A DNA stretch of 64,000 nt from Galbitalea sp. SE-J8 (GCF_030345695.1 NZ_JAUASV010000001.1:62001-126000); one strand, 5' to 3'. Counted from the stretch's first letter, positions 26,298-35,712 are shown. Made by a program: numbers and translations. The notes: generated from the sequence alone by a model not told the origin.

Positions 26298-26349
26298 TGT
26301 CGTATCTCCAGGTGGTGAAAGTCGGTCCGGCTAGGCGAGTGCCGCCGGA

Positions 26350-27339
26350 TCAGGCCTCGTCGTCGTCGTAGCCGCCGTAGAAGTGGGCGCCGTCGAAGCC
26401 GGGCACCGAGTCCTTCAGCGAGAGTCCCATCTCGACGAGCTTGTCCTTGACCTCGTCGACCGACTTCTGACCGAAGTTGCGGATGTTCATGAGCTGCGTC
26501 TCCGAGAGGGCGACGAGCTCCGACACCGTGTTGATGCCCTCGCGCTTGAGGCAGTTGTAGCTGCGCACGCTGAGGTCGAGGTCCTCGATCGGCATGCTCA
26601 GCTCGTTCGAGAGCACGGCGTCGACGGGCGCCGGACCGATCTCGATGCCCTCGGCCGCGGTGTTGAGCTCACGGGCGAGGCCGAACAGCTCGACGAGCGT
26701 GCGGCCGGCCGACGCGATCGCGTCGCGCGGGCTGATCGCCGGCTTCGTCTCGACGTCGACGACCAGGCGGTCGAAGTCGGTGCGCTCACCGGCACGCGTC
26801 GCCTCGACGCGGTAGGTGACCTTGAGCACGGGCGAGTAGATCGAGTCGACCGGGATCTGGCCCGACTCGCTGAACTCGCTGCGGTTCTGCGTCGCGGAGA
26901 CGTAGCCGCGGCCGCGCTCGATGGTGAGCTCGAGCTCGAACTTGGCCTTGTCGTTGAGCGTCGCGATGACGAGCTCCGGGTTGTGGATCTCGACGCCCGC
27001 GGGGGCCGAGATGTCCGCGGCGGTGACCTGACCGGCGCCCTGCTTGCGCAGGTAGGCGGTGATGGGCTCGTCGTGCTCGCTCGAGACGACGAGGCCCTTG
27101 ATGTTCAGGATGACCTCGACGACGTCCTCCTTGACCCCGGGGATCGTGGAGAACTCGTGCTGGATGCCGTCGATGCGGATGCTCGTGACCGCCGCGCCCG
27201 GGATGGACGACAGCAGGGTGCGGCGAAGCGAGTTGCCGAGCGTGTAGCCGAAGCCCGGCTCGAGCGGCTCGATGACGAACCGCGAGCGGAACTCGGAGAT
27301 GGTCTCTTCTGCCAGGGTGGGGCGCTGTGCGATGAGCAC
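26350..27339 (-). CDS. rpoA: RNA polymerase alpha subunit
   Basis: A 329-residue alpha subunit. The N-terminal assembly domain shows [29 protein letters not shown] and the dimer region to about residue 230. The C-terminal domain ([37 protein letters not shown]) binds UP elements and activators. The GTG at 27339 has AAAGGAA about 8 nt upstream. rpsD does not lie between rpsK and rpoA here. Confidence 0.98.
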   Translation of the reverse strand: MLIAQRPTLAEETISEFRSRFVIEPLEPGFGYTLGNSLRRTLLSSIPGAAVTSIRIDGIQHEFSTIPGVKEDVVEVILNIKGLVVSSEHDEPITAYLRKQGAGQVTAADISAPAGVEIHNPELVIATLNDKAKFELELTIERGRGYVSATQNRSEFSESGQIPVDSIYSPVLKVTYRVEATRAGERTDFDRLVVDVETKPAISPRDAIASAGRTLVELFGLARELNTAAEGIEIGPAPVDAVLSNELSMPIEDLDLSVRSYNCLKREGINTVSELVALSETQLMNIRNFGQKSVDEVKDKLVEMGLSLKDSVPGFDGAHFYGGYDDDEA

Positions 27340-27494
27340 GGTGGGTTCCTTTCGCAGAGCCTCCGCTATATGAGGACTCTGTTAGACGAGCGCTGGGTTA
27401 GACAAGCACTGGGAGATCAGCCGGTGGCGGGCCGGCCGGAAGTATTGAGTTGTGACTGCGCGATGAGAGTGGCCCGAGTGTGCGGCGGGCCGCT

Positions 27495-27539
27495 GCGGGA
27501 GGGTGCGCCGGCGACGAAGTCGCAAGCGTGCCCTCCCGC
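27495..27539 (-). terminator. Hairpin between rpsK and rpoA
   Basis: GCGGGAGGG (27495-27503) and CCCTCCCGC (27531-27539) form the outer stem, and GCGAC-GAA-GTCGC (27511-27523) forms a second hairpin inside. Downstream of rpsK and 150 bp before rpoA, it may be an attenuator that sets the level of rpoA relative to ribosomal proteins. Confidence 0.55.
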
Positions 27540-27547
27540 CGGAAAGC

Positions 27548-27949
27548 TCAGACGCGGCGACGCTTCGGGGGACGGCATCCGTTGTGCGCCTGCGGCGTCA
27601 CGTCGTTGATGCTGCCGACCTCGAGGCCCGCGGCCTGGAGCGAGCGGATCGCGGTCTCGCGACCCGAGCCCGGGCCCTTGACGAAGACGTCGACCTTCTT
27701 CATGCCGTGCTCCTGCGCCTGGCGCGCAGCGGACTCGGCCGCGAGCTGCGCGGCGAACGGGGTCGACTTGCGGGAGCCCTTGAAGCCGACGGCTCCGGAC
27801 GAGGCCCAGCTGACCACCGCACCCGACGGGTCGGTGATCGAGACGATCGTGTTGTTGAACGTCGACTTGATGTGGGCCTGGCCCACGGCGATGTTCTTCT
27901 TCTCCTTGCGGCGCGGCTTGCGCGCGGCGGAGGCCTTCGGTGCTGCCAT
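27548..27949 (-). CDS. rpsK: 30S ribosomal protein S11
   Basis: A 133-residue S11 of the 30S platform. Typical motifs: [62 protein letters not shown] and the C-terminal [19 protein letters not shown]. The ATG at 27949 and the basic N-terminus [19 protein letters not shown] fit the family. It follows rpsM by 32 bp. Confidence 0.98.
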   Translation of the reverse strand: MAAPKASAARKPRRKEKKNIAVGQAHIKSTFNNTIVSITDPSGAVVSWASSGAVGFKGSRKSTPFAAQLAAESAARQAQEHGMKKVDVFVKGPGSGRETAIRSLQAAGLEVGSINDVTPQAHNGCRPPKRRRV

Positions 27950-27981
27950 GTTCGATCTCTCCTAAACCTGTGACGGCGCGC

Positions 27982-28362
27982 TTACTTGCGGCCGGCCTTC
28001 TTCTTGCCGGCGACGGTGCGCTTCGGGCCCTTGCGGGTGCGCGCGTTCGTCTTGGTGCGCTGACCGTGCACGGGCAGGCCACGGCGGTGACGGATGCCCT
28101 GGTAGCTGCCGATCTCGACCTTGCGGCGGATGTCGGCGGCGACCTCGCGGCGCAGGTCGCCCTCGACCTTGTACTGACCCTCGATGTGGTCGCGCAGCGC
28201 GAGCAGCTGGTCGTCCGTGAGGTCCTTGACGCGGATGTCACCGCTGATGCCGGTGGCCGCGAGCGTCTCGAGCGCACGCGTGCGCCCGACGCCGTAGATG
28301 TAGGTCAGTGCGACCTCGACGCGCTTCTCACGCGGAATGTCGACTCCTGCGAGTCTCGCCAT
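27982..28362 (-). CDS. rpsM: 30S ribosomal protein S13
   Basis: A 126-residue S13 of the 30S head, contacting the 50S subunit and tRNAs. It shows [25 protein letters not shown], a helical middle and the basic tail [23 protein letters not shown]. The ATG at 28362 begins exactly at the family start. It is separated from rpmJ by about 240 bp of repeats and hairpins, so a separate promoter for rpsM-rpsK-rpoA-rplQ is likely. Confidence 0.98.
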   Translation of the reverse strand: MARLAGVDIPREKRVEVALTYIYGVGRTRALETLAATGISGDIRVKDLTDDQLLALRDHIEGQYKVEGDLRREVAADIRRKVEIGSYQGIRHRRGLPVHGQRTKTNARTRKGPKRTVAGKKKAGRK

Positions 28363-28477
28363 GGTGGCTTCTCCTGGGGGTGGTGTGGGAGGTCTGGACG
28401 GCGACGGTGCCGGGGCCTCCCGCCCCGGGTGTCACCGGCATCCGCTCGCGCGGTGCCGGATCCTGTCGCCGTTCTTA

Positions 28478-28509
28478 TCTATTGAGTTGTTGCTCTATTG
28501 AGTTGTTGC
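28478..28509. repeat. Perfect 16-bp tandem duplication upstream of rpsM
   Basis: TCTATTGAGTTGTTGC occurs twice in a row (28478-28493 and 28494-28509). Its core TATTGAGTTGT recurs at about 27446, near rpoA. On the transcribed strand it reads ACAACTCAATA. It may contribute an AT-richer promoter or a regulator site for the alpha operon. Confidence 0.6.
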
Positions 28510-28512
28510 GCA

Positions 28513-28557
28513 GGTCTCGTGACGCGGCGCTCGCTTCGCTCGCGGCGCTCCTCGACC
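28513..28557. repeat. Copy of the GGTCTCGAGACG repeat family upstream of rpsM
   Basis: GGTCTCGTGACGCGGCGCTC followed by GCTTCGCTCGCGGCGCTCCT and CGACC matches the right arm of the element in rimI and the glmM array, with TTC instead of TCC or TGC in the core. Confidence 0.75.
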
Positions 28558-28606
28558 TTGAACCTTCGGGTGAGCCTTGCTTCGCAAGCCTCACCCTTTG
28601 GTTCAA
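28558..28606 (-). terminator. Cruciform hairpin overlapping the rpmJ stop
   Basis: TTGAACC / GGTTCAA (7 bp) enclose GGGTGAGCCTTGC-TTC-GCAAGCCTCACCC (13-bp stem, one mismatch). The outer arm overlaps the rpmJ stop codon, so the structure can terminate or stabilise the infA-rpmJ transcript. Confidence 0.65.
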
Positions 28607-28719
28607 CCCTGGCGCTGCTTGTGACGCGGGTTCGACGAGCAGATCACCATGACGCGACCGTTGCGGCGGATGACGCGGCACTTGTCGCAGATGGGCTTGA
28701 CGCTGGGGTTGACCTTCAT
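28603..28719 (-). CDS. rpmJ: 50S ribosomal protein L36
   Basis: A 38-residue L36, [20 protein letters not shown] then [18 protein letters not shown]. The zinc ribbon is complete (C11, C14, C27, H33), so this is the zinc-binding form. The ATG at 28719 has an AGGAACAGCA leader. It follows infA by 60 bp, the usual infA-rpmJ-rpsM order. Confidence 0.97.
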   Translation of the reverse strand: MKVNPSVKPICDKCRVIRRNGRVMVICSSNPRHKQRQG

Positions 28720-28779
28720 TGCTGTTCCTTGTTCGCTGTCTTCGCGCCCGTTGCCGGGAGCGTTACTTCTCAGCGGGGC

Positions 28780-29001
28780 TCACTTGTAGCGGTAGACGAT
28801 GCGGCCACGGGTCAGGTCGTAGGGCGAGAGCTCCACGACCACGCGGTCCTCCGGAAGGATGCGGATGTAGTTCTGCCGCATCTTGCCCGAGATGTGGGCG
28901 AGGACCTTGTGTCCGTTGGTGAGCTCGACGCGGAACATCGCGTTCGGCAGCGCCTCGATCACCGATCCCTCGATCTCGATGACTCCGTCTTTCTTGGCCA
29001 T
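28780..29001 (-). CDS. infA: Translation initiation factor IF-1
   Basis: A 73-residue OB-fold protein that occupies the 30S A site during initiation. Sequence features [40 protein letters not shown] and [13 protein letters not shown] cover the whole family. GAGG lies close before the ATG at 29001. A hairpin separates it from map, and TAACAC near 29050 is a possible -10 box. Confidence 0.98.
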   Translation of the reverse strand: MAKKDGVIEIEGSVIEALPNAMFRVELTNGHKVLAHISGKMRQNYIRILPEDRVVVELSPYDLTRGRIVYRYK

Positions 29002-29088
29002 ATCCTCAATCGTTCGCCGGTGCGCTGCATGCGCAGACGCCCCGTGTTACAGGTGTGTGCCCGCTGGTCTGCGGTGGATGACGGTGGT

Positions 29089-29110
29089 GCCGGCGGACGG
29101 ATCCGCCGGC
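29089..29110 (-). terminator. Hairpin after map
   Basis: A perfect 9-bp stem GCCGGCGGA / TCCGCCGGC with loop CGGA lies 80 bp past the map stop and before infA. It probably ends or attenuates the secY-adk-map transcript. Confidence 0.6.
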
Positions 29111-29188
29111 GTCCAGGCACGGCTCGACCAGGCCCGAAACACCAAAGGTCGATCTTACGTGAATCCCGGGCGTTTCGCCAGCCGGGTG

Positions 29189-30025
29189 CTATACGGCGAT
29201 CCGCGACGGCACGATGCCGAACGGCGCGAGCCCGGCAGCGCCGCCGTCGGGAGCCGTGAGCACCCAGATCCCGCCGTCGTGCACGGCGACCGAGTGCTCC
29301 CAGTGCGCGGCGTCGCCGCCGTCGTCGGTGAGCACCGTCCAGTCGTCGGACGCCACGTGGGTCTCGTTCGAGCCGGTGACGACCATCGGCTCGATCGCGA
29401 CGACGAGGCCGGGCCGCACCGCGGGACCGGCGCCGCGCACGCGGTAGTTGAACACCGGCGGCTCCTCGTGCATCGCGCGGCCGATGCCGTGGCCGATGTA
29501 GTCCTCGATGACGCCGAACTCGCCGGCGCCCGCGATGGCGTCCTCGATCGGCCCGCCGATCTCGTTGAGGGTCGTCGCGCTCGCGAGCGCGGCGATGCCG
29601 GTCCACAGCGCCCGCTCGCACGCGTCGGAGAGCCGCCGCCGGGCGGCGACGAGCGCGGGCCGCGACGGGTCGGGCACGACGACCGTGAGGGCGGCGTCGC
29701 CGTTCCAGCCGCCGACCTCGGCGCCGCTGTCGATCGAGACGATGTCGCCCGGCTCGATCACCCGATCGCCCGGCACGCCGTGCACGACCGCGTCGTTGAC
29801 CGACGCGCAGATGGTGTGCCGGTAACCGGGCTCCTTCGAGAAGTTCGGCGTCCCGCCCGCCGCGCGGATCACCCGTTCGGCCACGGCATCCAGCTCGAGC
29901 GTCGTGACCCCGGGCCGGATGGCGTCCCGCACCGCCGCGAGCGAGGCGGCCGTCACGAGTCCCGGCTCGATCATCGCCGCGAGCTCGGCGGGCGACTTGT
30001 AGATGCGCGGACGGCGTCCGATCAC
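29189..30025 (-). CDS. map: Type I methionine aminopeptidase
   Basis: A 278-residue enzyme that removes the initiator methionine. All five metal ligands are present: D99 (SIDSG), D110 (NGDAA), H179 (IGHGIG), E212 (AIEPMV) and E243 (HWEHSVAV), plus the substrate histidine H82 (VVHGVPG). The GTG at 30025 starts the VIGRRPRIYKSPAELAAM N-terminus. It lies 23 bp after adk in the usual secY-adk-map order. Confidence 0.97.
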   Translation of the reverse strand: MIGRRPRIYKSPAELAAMIEPGLVTAASLAAVRDAIRPGVTTLELDAVAERVIRAAGGTPNFSKEPGYRHTICASVNDAVVHGVPGDRVIEPGDIVSIDSGAEVGGWNGDAALTVVVPDPSRPALVAARRRLSDACERALWTGIAALASATTLNEIGGPIEDAIAGAGEFGVIEDYIGHGIGRAMHEEPPVFNYRVRGAGPAVRPGLVVAIEPMVVTGSNETHVASDDWTVLTDDGGDAAHWEHSVAVHDGGIWVLTAPDGGAAGLAPFGIVPSRIAV

Positions 30026-30048
30026 GACGGCTGCTCGGCCGGACCGGA

Positions 30049-30648
30049 TCAGGCGGCGACGCCGCGGGCCTCGAGGGCCTCGGCGATCCGCTCGCTCACG
30101 GCCGCCACGGAGCCGAACGCGTCGACGCGCGCGACGATGCCGCGCTTCGCGTAGGTCGCGATGAGCGGCGCCGTCTCCTTCGCGTACAGCTGCTGGCGAT
30201 GACGGATGGTGTCCTCGGTGTCGTCGGTGCGGCCCTGCTCGTGCGCGCGCCTGAGCAGCCGCTGCACGACCTCGTCCTCGTCGACCACGAGCTCGATCAC
30301 GGCGTCGAGCCCGAAGCCGTCGACGGCGAGGCGCTCGTCGAGGAACTCGAGCTGTCCGATCGTGCGCGGGTAGCCGTCGAGCAGGAAGCCGTGCTCGACG
30401 TCGGGCTGCGCGAGCCGGTCGGCCACGAGCTCGTTCGTGAGCTCGTTCGGCACGAAGTCGCCGGCATCCATGATCGCCTTGACCTTGAGGCCCAGCTCGG
30501 TCTCGTTGCGCACGTTCTCGCGGAAGATGTCGCCGGTCGCGATCGCCGGAACGCCGTAGTGCTCGCTGATGCGCACCGACTGGGTGCCCTTGCCCGACCC
30601 GGGCGGGCCGACGATGAGCAGGCGGGCGCCGCGCTGAGCCAGGGTCAT
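30049..30648 (-). CDS. adk: Adenylate kinase
   Basis: A 199-residue kinase for ATP + AMP = 2 ADP. Walker A is GPPGSGKGT (residues 14-22), then TGDIFRENV, FLLDGYPRTIGQ and the short-lid arginines RTDDTEDTIRHRQQLY. No zinc-type long lid is present, as in other actinobacteria. The ATG at 30648 overlaps the secY stop by 4 bp (ATGA); the extra MTLAQRGAR before the first strand is ordinary. Confidence 0.97.
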   Translation of the reverse strand: MTLAQRGARLLIVGPPGSGKGTQSVRISEHYGVPAIATGDIFRENVRNETELGLKVKAIMDAGDFVPNELTNELVADRLAQPDVEHGFLLDGYPRTIGQLEFLDERLAVDGFGLDAVIELVVDEDEVVQRLLRRAHEQGRTDDTEDTIRHRQQLYAKETAPLIATYAKRGIVARVDAFGSVAAVSERIAEALEARGVAA

Positions 30649-31970
30649 CGCAGCAGCCCCTCGTAGTGCCGCTGCTGCAGCTGCGAGTCGATCTGCTTCA
30701 CGGTCTCGAGGCCGACGCCGACGATGATGAGGATCGAGGCGCCGCCGAACGGGAAGTTCTGGTTCGCGTTGACGAGCGAGAGCGCGACGAGCGGCACGAG
30801 CGCGATCAGGCCGAGGTAGATCGAGCCGGGCAGCGTGACGCGGGTGAGCACGTAGTCGAGGTACTCCGCCGTCGGGCGTCCCGCGCGGATGCCCGGGATG
30901 AAGCCGCCGTACTTCTTCATGTTGTCCGCGACCTCCTCCGGGTTGAAGGTGATCGCCACGTAGAAGTAGGTGAACCCGACGATGAGGATGAAGTAGATGA
31001 TCATGTAGAGCGGGTGGTCGCCCTTGGTGAGCGTGTCGTTGATCCACGTCACCCAGGCCGCGGGCGCCTGGCCGGCCGGCGGCTGGTTGAACTGAGCGAT
31101 GAGCGCGGGCAGGTACAGCAGCGACGACGCGAAGATGACGGGCACGACGCCGGCCATGTTCACCTTGATCGGGATGTAGGTGTTGTTGCCGCCGAACGTG
31201 CGGCGGCCCACCATCCGCTTCGCGTACTGCACGGGGATGCGGCGCTGCGACTGCTCGACGAACACCACGAGGCCGACGATCACGATGCCGACGATGATGA
31301 CGAGGAAGAACGTCTCCCAGCCCCGGGCCGACTTGATCGACCAGAGCGAGCCGGGGAACTGCGCAGCGATCGACGTGAAGATGAGCAGCGACATGCCGTT
31401 GCCGATGCCGCGCTCGGTGATGAGCTCGCCCATCCACATGATGAGGCCGGTGCCGGCCGTCATGGTGATGACCATGAGCACGATCGCGTACCAGGACTCG
31501 TCGGTGATGAGCGAGGAGCACGCGGTGCTGCCGGTGGACGACGGGAACAGGTTGCCCGAGCGCGCGACCGTGATGAGCGTCGTGGACTGGAGCACGCCGA
31601 GCGCGATCGTCAGGTACCGCGTGTACTGCGTGAGCTTGGCCTGGCCCGCCTGGCCCTCCTTGTAGAGGGTGTCGAAGTGCGGGATGACCACGCGCAGCAG
31701 CTGCACGATGATCGACGACGTGATGTAGGGCATGATGCCCAGCGCGAACACGCTCAGCTGCAGCAGCGCGCCGCCGCTGAACAGGTTGACGAGCTCGTAG
31801 AGCCCGGATGCGTTCGCGTTGTCCGAGAGGCACTGCTGCACGTTCTGGAAGTCTACGAACGGCGCGGGGATGAACGATCCGAGACGGAACAGGGCCACGA
31901 TTCCGAGCGTGAACCCGAGCTTGCGACGAAGGTCGGGCGTGCGGAAGATCCGCGCGACGGCTCTGAACAC
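30645..31970 (-). CDS. secY: SecY protein translocase subunit
   Basis: The 441-residue pore of the Sec translocon, with ten membrane helices; features include the start FRTPDLRRKLGFTLGIVALFRLGSFIP, the plug region after it, ITERGIGNGMSLLIF, the cytoplasmic loop RRIPVQYAKRMVGRR and PGIRAGRPTAEYLDYVL. The GTG at 31970 has GGAGGA directly upstream; the frame also contains an ATG-like option at 32006, which has no such site. Downstream coupling to adk is by a 4-bp overlap. Confidence 0.97.
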   Translation of the reverse strand: MFRAVARIFRTPDLRRKLGFTLGIVALFRLGSFIPAPFVDFQNVQQCLSDNANASGLYELVNLFSGGALLQLSVFALGIMPYITSSIIVQLLRVVIPHFDTLYKEGQAGQAKLTQYTRYLTIALGVLQSTTLITVARSGNLFPSSTGSTACSSLITDESWYAIVLMVITMTAGTGLIMWMGELITERGIGNGMSLLIFTSIAAQFPGSLWSIKSARGWETFFLVIIVGIVIVGLVVFVEQSQRRIPVQYAKRMVGRRTFGGNNTYIPIKVNMAGVVPVIFASSLLYLPALIAQFNQPPAGQAPAAWVTWINDTLTKGDHPLYMIIYFILIVGFTYFYVAITFNPEEVADNMKKYGGFIPGIRAGRPTAEYLDYVLTRVTLPGSIYLGLIALVPLVALSLVNANQNFPFGGASILIIVGVGLETVKQIDSQLQQRHYEGLLR

Positions 31971-32034
31971 GAGTCCTCCAGTGCTGTTGGGCGAGCGCAG
32001 GGCCACTGCGGCGCAGAGTGGTTCTGCGCGAGTC

Positions 32035-32066
32035 GAGCGGAGCCCGGATCTCCCGGGACTCCGCTC
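32035..32066 (-). terminator. Hairpin between rplO and secY
   Basis: GAGCGGAGCCCGG, loop ATCT, and CCCGGGACTCCGCTC pair with a single bulge. It lies 56 bp past the rplO stop and about 65 bp before secY, where an attenuator or RNA-processing site could lower secY expression. Confidence 0.5.
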
Positions 32067-32121
32067 GTCTACGCTCTATCGCCGACCGGCGAGGTCGGCA
32101 GCGCGCGTGAGCGCGCCGTTG

Positions 32122-32802
32122 TTACTTTACCGATCCGCCCGCGGCGACGATCTTCTGCTCCGCGGAGCCGGAGACCTTGTCGACCGCGACGGTCAGCTTG
32201 ACCGAGATGTCGCCGGTGCCGAGCACCTTGACCTTCTCGTTCTTGCGCACGGCGCCCTTCGCGACGAGGTCGCTCACCGTGACGTCCCCGCCCTGCGGGT
32301 AGAGCTCGGCGAGGCGGTCCAGGTTCACGACCTGGTACTCGACCCGGAACGGGTTCTTGAAGCCGCGGAGCTTCGGGGCGCGCATCACGAAGTTGATGTT
32401 GCCGCCCTCGAACCCGGGACGAACCGAGTAGCGCGCCTTGGTGCCCTTGGTGCCGCGACCGGCGGTCTTGCCCTTCGAGCCCTCACCGCGGCCGACGCGC
32501 GTGCGGTCCTTCTTCGCGCCGGCGGCCGGGCGCAGGTGGTGCACCTTGAGCACGCCGGGACGCGCGACGACGTCCTCGGACTTCTTCGCGGCCGGAGCCT
32601 TGGCAGCGGACGCCTTCGCGGCCGGAGCCTTCGCAGCCGGAGCCGTGGCGGCAGCATCCGCCGCGGGCTTGTCTGCCTTCGGCGCGGCAGCCTTGGGCGC
32701 GGCAGCCTTGGGCGCAGCGGCCTTGGGCGCAGCGGCCTTCTTGGCGGCCGGCGCCTTCTTCGGAGCGGCCTCGACCGCTTCGGTGTTCTTCTCGTCAGAC
32801 AT
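32122..32802 (-). CDS. rplO: 50S ribosomal protein L15 with a Lys/Ala/Pro-rich N-terminal extension
   Basis: A 226-residue L15, while the family is about 145-150. The L15 core begins near residue 82 ([26 protein letters not shown]) and continues with [23 protein letters not shown] to the end. Residues 1-78 are a basic low-complexity arm with four [11 protein letters not shown]-type repeats and AAKAPAAK units, like histone H1 tails. The start ATG overlaps the rpmD stop, and the spacing supports this start over an internal one. The tail would lie outside the ribosome core. Confidence 0.95.
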   Translation of the reverse strand: MSDEKNTEAVEAAPKKAPAAKKAAAPKAAAPKAAAPKAAAPKADKPAADAAATAPAAKAPAAKASAAKAPAAKKSEDVVARPGVLKVHHLRPAAGAKKDRTRVGRGEGSKGKTAGRGTKGTKARYSVRPGFEGGNINFVMRAPKLRGFKNPFRVEYQVVNLDRLAELYPQGGDVTVSDLVAKGAVRKNEKVKVLGTGDISVKLTVAVDKVSGSAEQKIVAAGGSVK

Positions 32803-32987
32803 CAGTCAATCTCCTCGACCTTCACGAGGTGGGCGACCGTGCGCACGTAGCCACGGGTCTGCTTGTCGTCCTCGCGAACCACCACGTCGCCGATGCGCTT
32901 GAGCCCGAGGCTGCGCAGCGTGTCGCGCTGGTTCTGCTTCTCACTGATCTTCGACTTGATCTGGGTCACCTTCAGCCGGGCGGCCAT
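32802..32987 (-). CDS. rpmD: 50S ribosomal protein L30
   Basis: A 61-residue L30: [39 protein letters not shown] and [14 protein letters not shown]. The ATG at 32987 overlaps the rpsE stop by 1 bp and the stop overlaps the rplO start, so rpsE, rpmD and rplO are tightly coupled. Confidence 0.97.
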   Translation of the reverse strand: MAARLKVTQIKSKISEKQNQRDTLRSLGLKRIGDVVVREDDKQTRGYVRTVAHLVKVEEID

Positions 32988-33694
32988 CAGACACCTGCCT
33001 TCTCGGTCGCGGCCGCGCGCGCCTCGGCCTGCGCACGCAGGAGGCGGGCCGGGGCGACCTGGTCCAGGTCCAGACCACGGCGGGCGGCGACGGCGCTCGG
33101 CTCCTCGAGCTGCTTGAGCGCCTCCACCGTCGCGTGGACGATGTTGATCGTGTTCGACGAGCCGAGCGACTTGCTCAGCACGTCGTGGATGCCGGCGCAC
33201 TCGAGCACGGCGCGCACCGGACCACCGGCGATGACACCGGTACCGGCGGATGCCGGACGCAGCAGCACGACGCCGGCCGCGGCCTCACCCTGCACGGGGT
33301 GCGGGATGGTGACGCCGACGCGGGGGACGCGGAAGAAGTTCTTCTTCGCCTCCTCGACGCCCTTCGAGATCGCCGTCGGCACCTCGCGGGCCTTGCCGTA
33401 GCCGACGCCCACGAGTCCGTTGCCGTCGCCGACGATCACGAGCGCGGTGAAGCTGAAGCGACGACCGCCCTTCACGACCTTCGACACGCGGTTGATCGTG
33501 ACGACGCGCTCCAGGAACTGGCTCTTCTCGCCGTCACGGTTGTTGCGGTCGCGGTTGGGGTTGCGCTCGCGGCTGCCACGGCGCGCCTCGCGGGGCTCGC
33601 TCGTGGTGTCCGTCGCCGGCGCATCCGTCGTCGTCGCGGTTGCCTCGGCCACCGGGGTCTCCTTGTTCACGTTGGATGACGCAGTGTCGCTCAC
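32987..33694 (-). CDS. rpsE: 30S ribosomal protein S5
   Basis: A 235-residue S5, one of the decoding-accuracy proteins. The core runs from [21 protein letters not shown] (residue 60) through [16 protein letters not shown] and [20 protein letters not shown]. The first 58 residues are a disordered arm rich in Thr, Ala, Glu and Arg, common in actinobacterial S5. The GTG at 33694 overlaps the rplR stop (GTGA). Confidence 0.97.
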   Translation of the reverse strand: MSDTASSNVNKETPVAEATATTTDAPATDTTSEPREARRGSRERNPNRDRNNRDGEKSQFLERVVTINRVSKVVKGGRRFSFTALVIVGDGNGLVGVGYGKAREVPTAISKGVEEAKKNFFRVPRVGVTIPHPVQGEAAAGVVLLRPASAGTGVIAGGPVRAVLECAGIHDVLSKSLGSSNTINIVHATVEALKQLEEPSAVAARRGLDLDQVAPARLLRAQAEARAAATEKAGV

Positions 33695-34062
33695 AGTGCC
33701 AGTCCTCCCTCGCGGGCGCCGTCCGCCACAGCGGCGACGCGGCCCGCGTACTTGCTTCCGCCGCGGTCGAAGACCACGGCCTCGATGCCCGCGCTCCTGG
33801 CGCGCTCGGCGACGAGCTCGCCGACACGGTGCGCCTTCGCGGTCTTGTCACCGTCGAACTCGCGGAGGTCCGCCTCGAGGGTCGACGCCGACGCGACGGT
33901 GTGACCCTTCGAGTCGTCGACGACCTGCACGAAGACGTGGCGCGCGCTTCTCGTGACGACGAGACGCGGACGCGACTCGGTGCCGACGATCTTCTTGCGC
34001 AGACGGGCGTGACGGCGGGCCTTGGCGGCCTGCTTGCTCTTGCCTCGTGTACCCAGAGCCAT
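33691..34062 (-). CDS. rplR: 50S ribosomal protein L18
   Basis: A 123-residue L18 that binds 5S rRNA with L5. Motifs: [41 protein letters not shown] and [27 protein letters not shown]. The ATG at 34062 gives the family start [10 protein letters not shown]. An alternative GTG at 34068 would overlap the rplF stop (GTGA) and has a better-spaced AAAGAG, so two extra residues are possible. Confidence 0.95.
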   Translation of the reverse strand: MALGTRGKSKQAAKARRHARLRKKIVGTESRPRLVVTRSARHVFVQVVDDSKGHTVASASTLEADLREFDGDKTAKAHRVGELVAERARSAGIEAVVFDRGGSKYAGRVAAVADGAREGGLAL

Positions 34063-34064
34063 GA

Positions 34065-34601
34065 TCACTTACCACTCTTTCCGGCCTTGCGGCGGACGTT
34101 CTCTCCCGCGTAGCGCACGCCCTTGCCCTTGTACGGCTCGGGCTTGCGCAGCTTGCGGATGTTGGCGGCCACCTCGCCGACGGCCTGCTTCGAGATGCCG
34201 TTGACGGTGACCTTGTTGTTGCCCTCGACCGTGAACGAGATGCCCTCGGGCGCCTCGACGGTGATCGGGTGCGAGTAGCCGAGCGCGAACTCGAGCGCGG
34301 TGCCCTTGGCGGCGACGCGGTAACCCGTGCCGACGACCTCGAGCCCCTTGGTGTAGCCCTGGGTGACGCCGACGATGTCGTTGGCGATGAGGGTGCGCGT
34401 GAGGCCGTGCAGCGAGCGCGAGGCGCGCTCGTCGTCCGGGCGGGTCACGAGCACCTGGCCCTCGTCGAGCTTCACCTCGATGGGGCTGGCGACGACGAGC
34501 GAGAGCTCGCCCTTCGGGCCCGTGACGGTGACGGCGGAGCCGTCGATCTTCACGTCGACACCCGCGGGGATGTCGATCGGGAGCCTACCGATTCGAGACA
34601 T
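34065..34601 (-). CDS. rplF: 50S ribosomal protein L6
   Basis: A 178-residue L6 with two homologous domains near the GTPase-factor site. It shows [49 protein letters not shown] and the C-terminal [27 protein letters not shown]. It follows rpsH by 6 bp. Confidence 0.98.
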   Translation of the reverse strand: MSRIGRLPIDIPAGVDVKIDGSAVTVTGPKGELSLVVASPIEVKLDEGQVLVTRPDDERASRSLHGLTRTLIANDIVGVTQGYTKGLEVVGTGYRVAAKGTALEFALGYSHPITVEAPEGISFTVEGNNKVTVNGISKQAVGEVAANIRKLRKPEPYKGKGVRYAGENVRRKAGKSGK

Positions 34602-34607
34602 GACTGA

Positions 34608-35006
34608 TCACCACACGTAGGCGAGGACTTCCCCACCCACGCCCTTCTGAGTCGCCTGGCGGTCCGTGAGGAGCCCCGAGGAGGTGGACAGGATGGCGAC
34701 GCCGAGTCCGCCGAGCACGTGCGGGATCTCGGTCGACTTCGCGTACACGCGCAGGCCGGGCTTCGACACGCGCTTGAGGCCGGCGATCGACCGCTCGCGG
34801 TTCGGGCCGTACTTCAGCGAGATCGTGAGCGTCTGGCCGACGCGGGCATCCTCGATCTTCCAGTCGGAGATGTAGCCCTCCGCCTTGAGGATGTCGGCGA
34901 TGTGCGTCTTGAGCTTGCTCGAGGGCAGCGACACGGTGTCGTGGTACGCCGAGTTGGCGTTGCGAACGCGCGTGAGCAGGTCCGCGACCGGGTCTGTCAT
35001 GGTCAT
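34608..35006 (-). CDS. rpsH: 30S ribosomal protein S8
   Basis: A 132-residue S8, a central-domain assembly protein and, in some bacteria, the spc operon repressor. It shows [38 protein letters not shown] and the end [21 protein letters not shown]. The ATG at 35006 (MTMTDP) has AGGA about 10 nt upstream. rpsN, which precedes rpsH in many bacteria, is not in the 109-bp gap. Confidence 0.97.
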   Translation of the reverse strand: MTMTDPVADLLTRVRNANSAYHDTVSLPSSKLKTHIADILKAEGYISDWKIEDARVGQTLTISLKYGPNRERSIAGLKRVSKPGLRVYAKSTEIPHVLGGLGVAILSTSSGLLTDRQATQKGVGGEVLAYVW

Positions 35007-35115
35007 GACGGTTGATTCCTTTTCTCGGCCGGTTTCGGCATCCCCCAGCTCCTCAAGAGCACGGACGGGATGTCGACCTCGTCGATCGGTGGCAGCGGGT
35101 GCTGCCGGGGGGTGG

Positions 35116-35712
35116 TCAGTCGTTCGCCTTGAAGGGGAAGCCGAGCGCGCGCAGCAGGGCGCGACCCTCGTCATCCGTCTTCGCGGTGGTGACGACGGTG
35201 ATGTCGAAACCGCGGACGCGGTCGATCTTGTCCTGGTCGATCTCGTGGAAGATCGACTGCTCCTGCACGCCGAACGTGTAGTTGCCGTTGCCGTCGAACT
35301 GCTTGTCCGACAGGCCGCGGAAGTCACGGATGCGGGGCAGGGCGAGCGAGAGCAGGCGGTCGAGGAACTCCCACGCGCGGTCGCCGCGGAGGGTGACGTG
35401 CGCGCCGATCGCCTGGCCCTCACGCAGCTTGAACTGCGCGATGGACTTGCGGGCGAGCGTGACCTGCGGCTTCTGACCCGTGATCGCGATGAGGTCCTTG
35501 ACGGCCCCCTCGATGATCTTCGAGTCGCGCGCGGCCTCGCCGACACCCGTGTTCACGACGATCTTCGTGAGTCCCGGGATCTGGTGCACGTTGCCGTAGG
35601 AGAACTGCTCCTTGAGCGCCGGGGCGATCTCGGCCTTGTACTTCTGCTTGAGGCGCGGCTGGCCGGCTCTTGTGGAAGAGGCGGTGCCAGACGCGGGCGC
35701 AGTGATGGTCAT
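35116..35712 (-). CDS. rplE: 50S ribosomal protein L5
   Basis: A 198-residue L5 that binds 5S rRNA and P-site tRNA. It shows [55 protein letters not shown] and [25 protein letters not shown]. The first 20 residues are an Ala/Ser/Thr-rich arm. The start shares one base with the rplX stop. Confidence 0.98.
   Translation of the reverse strand: MTITAPASGTASSTRAGQPRLKQKYKAEIAPALKEQFSYGNVHQIPGLTKIVVNTGVGEAARDSKIIEGAVKDLIAITGQKPQVTLARKSIAQFKLREGQAIGAHVTLRGDRAWEFLDRLLSLALPRIRDFRGLSDKQFDGNGNYTFGVQEQSIFHEIDQDKIDRVRGFDITVVTTAKTDDEGRALLRALGFPFKAND

Noticed and set aside
28363-28602. A tRNA or other structured RNA gene between rpmJ and rpsM
   Set aside because: The hairpins do not form a cloverleaf; there is no TTCGA T-arm in the right context and no CCA-side acceptor pairing.
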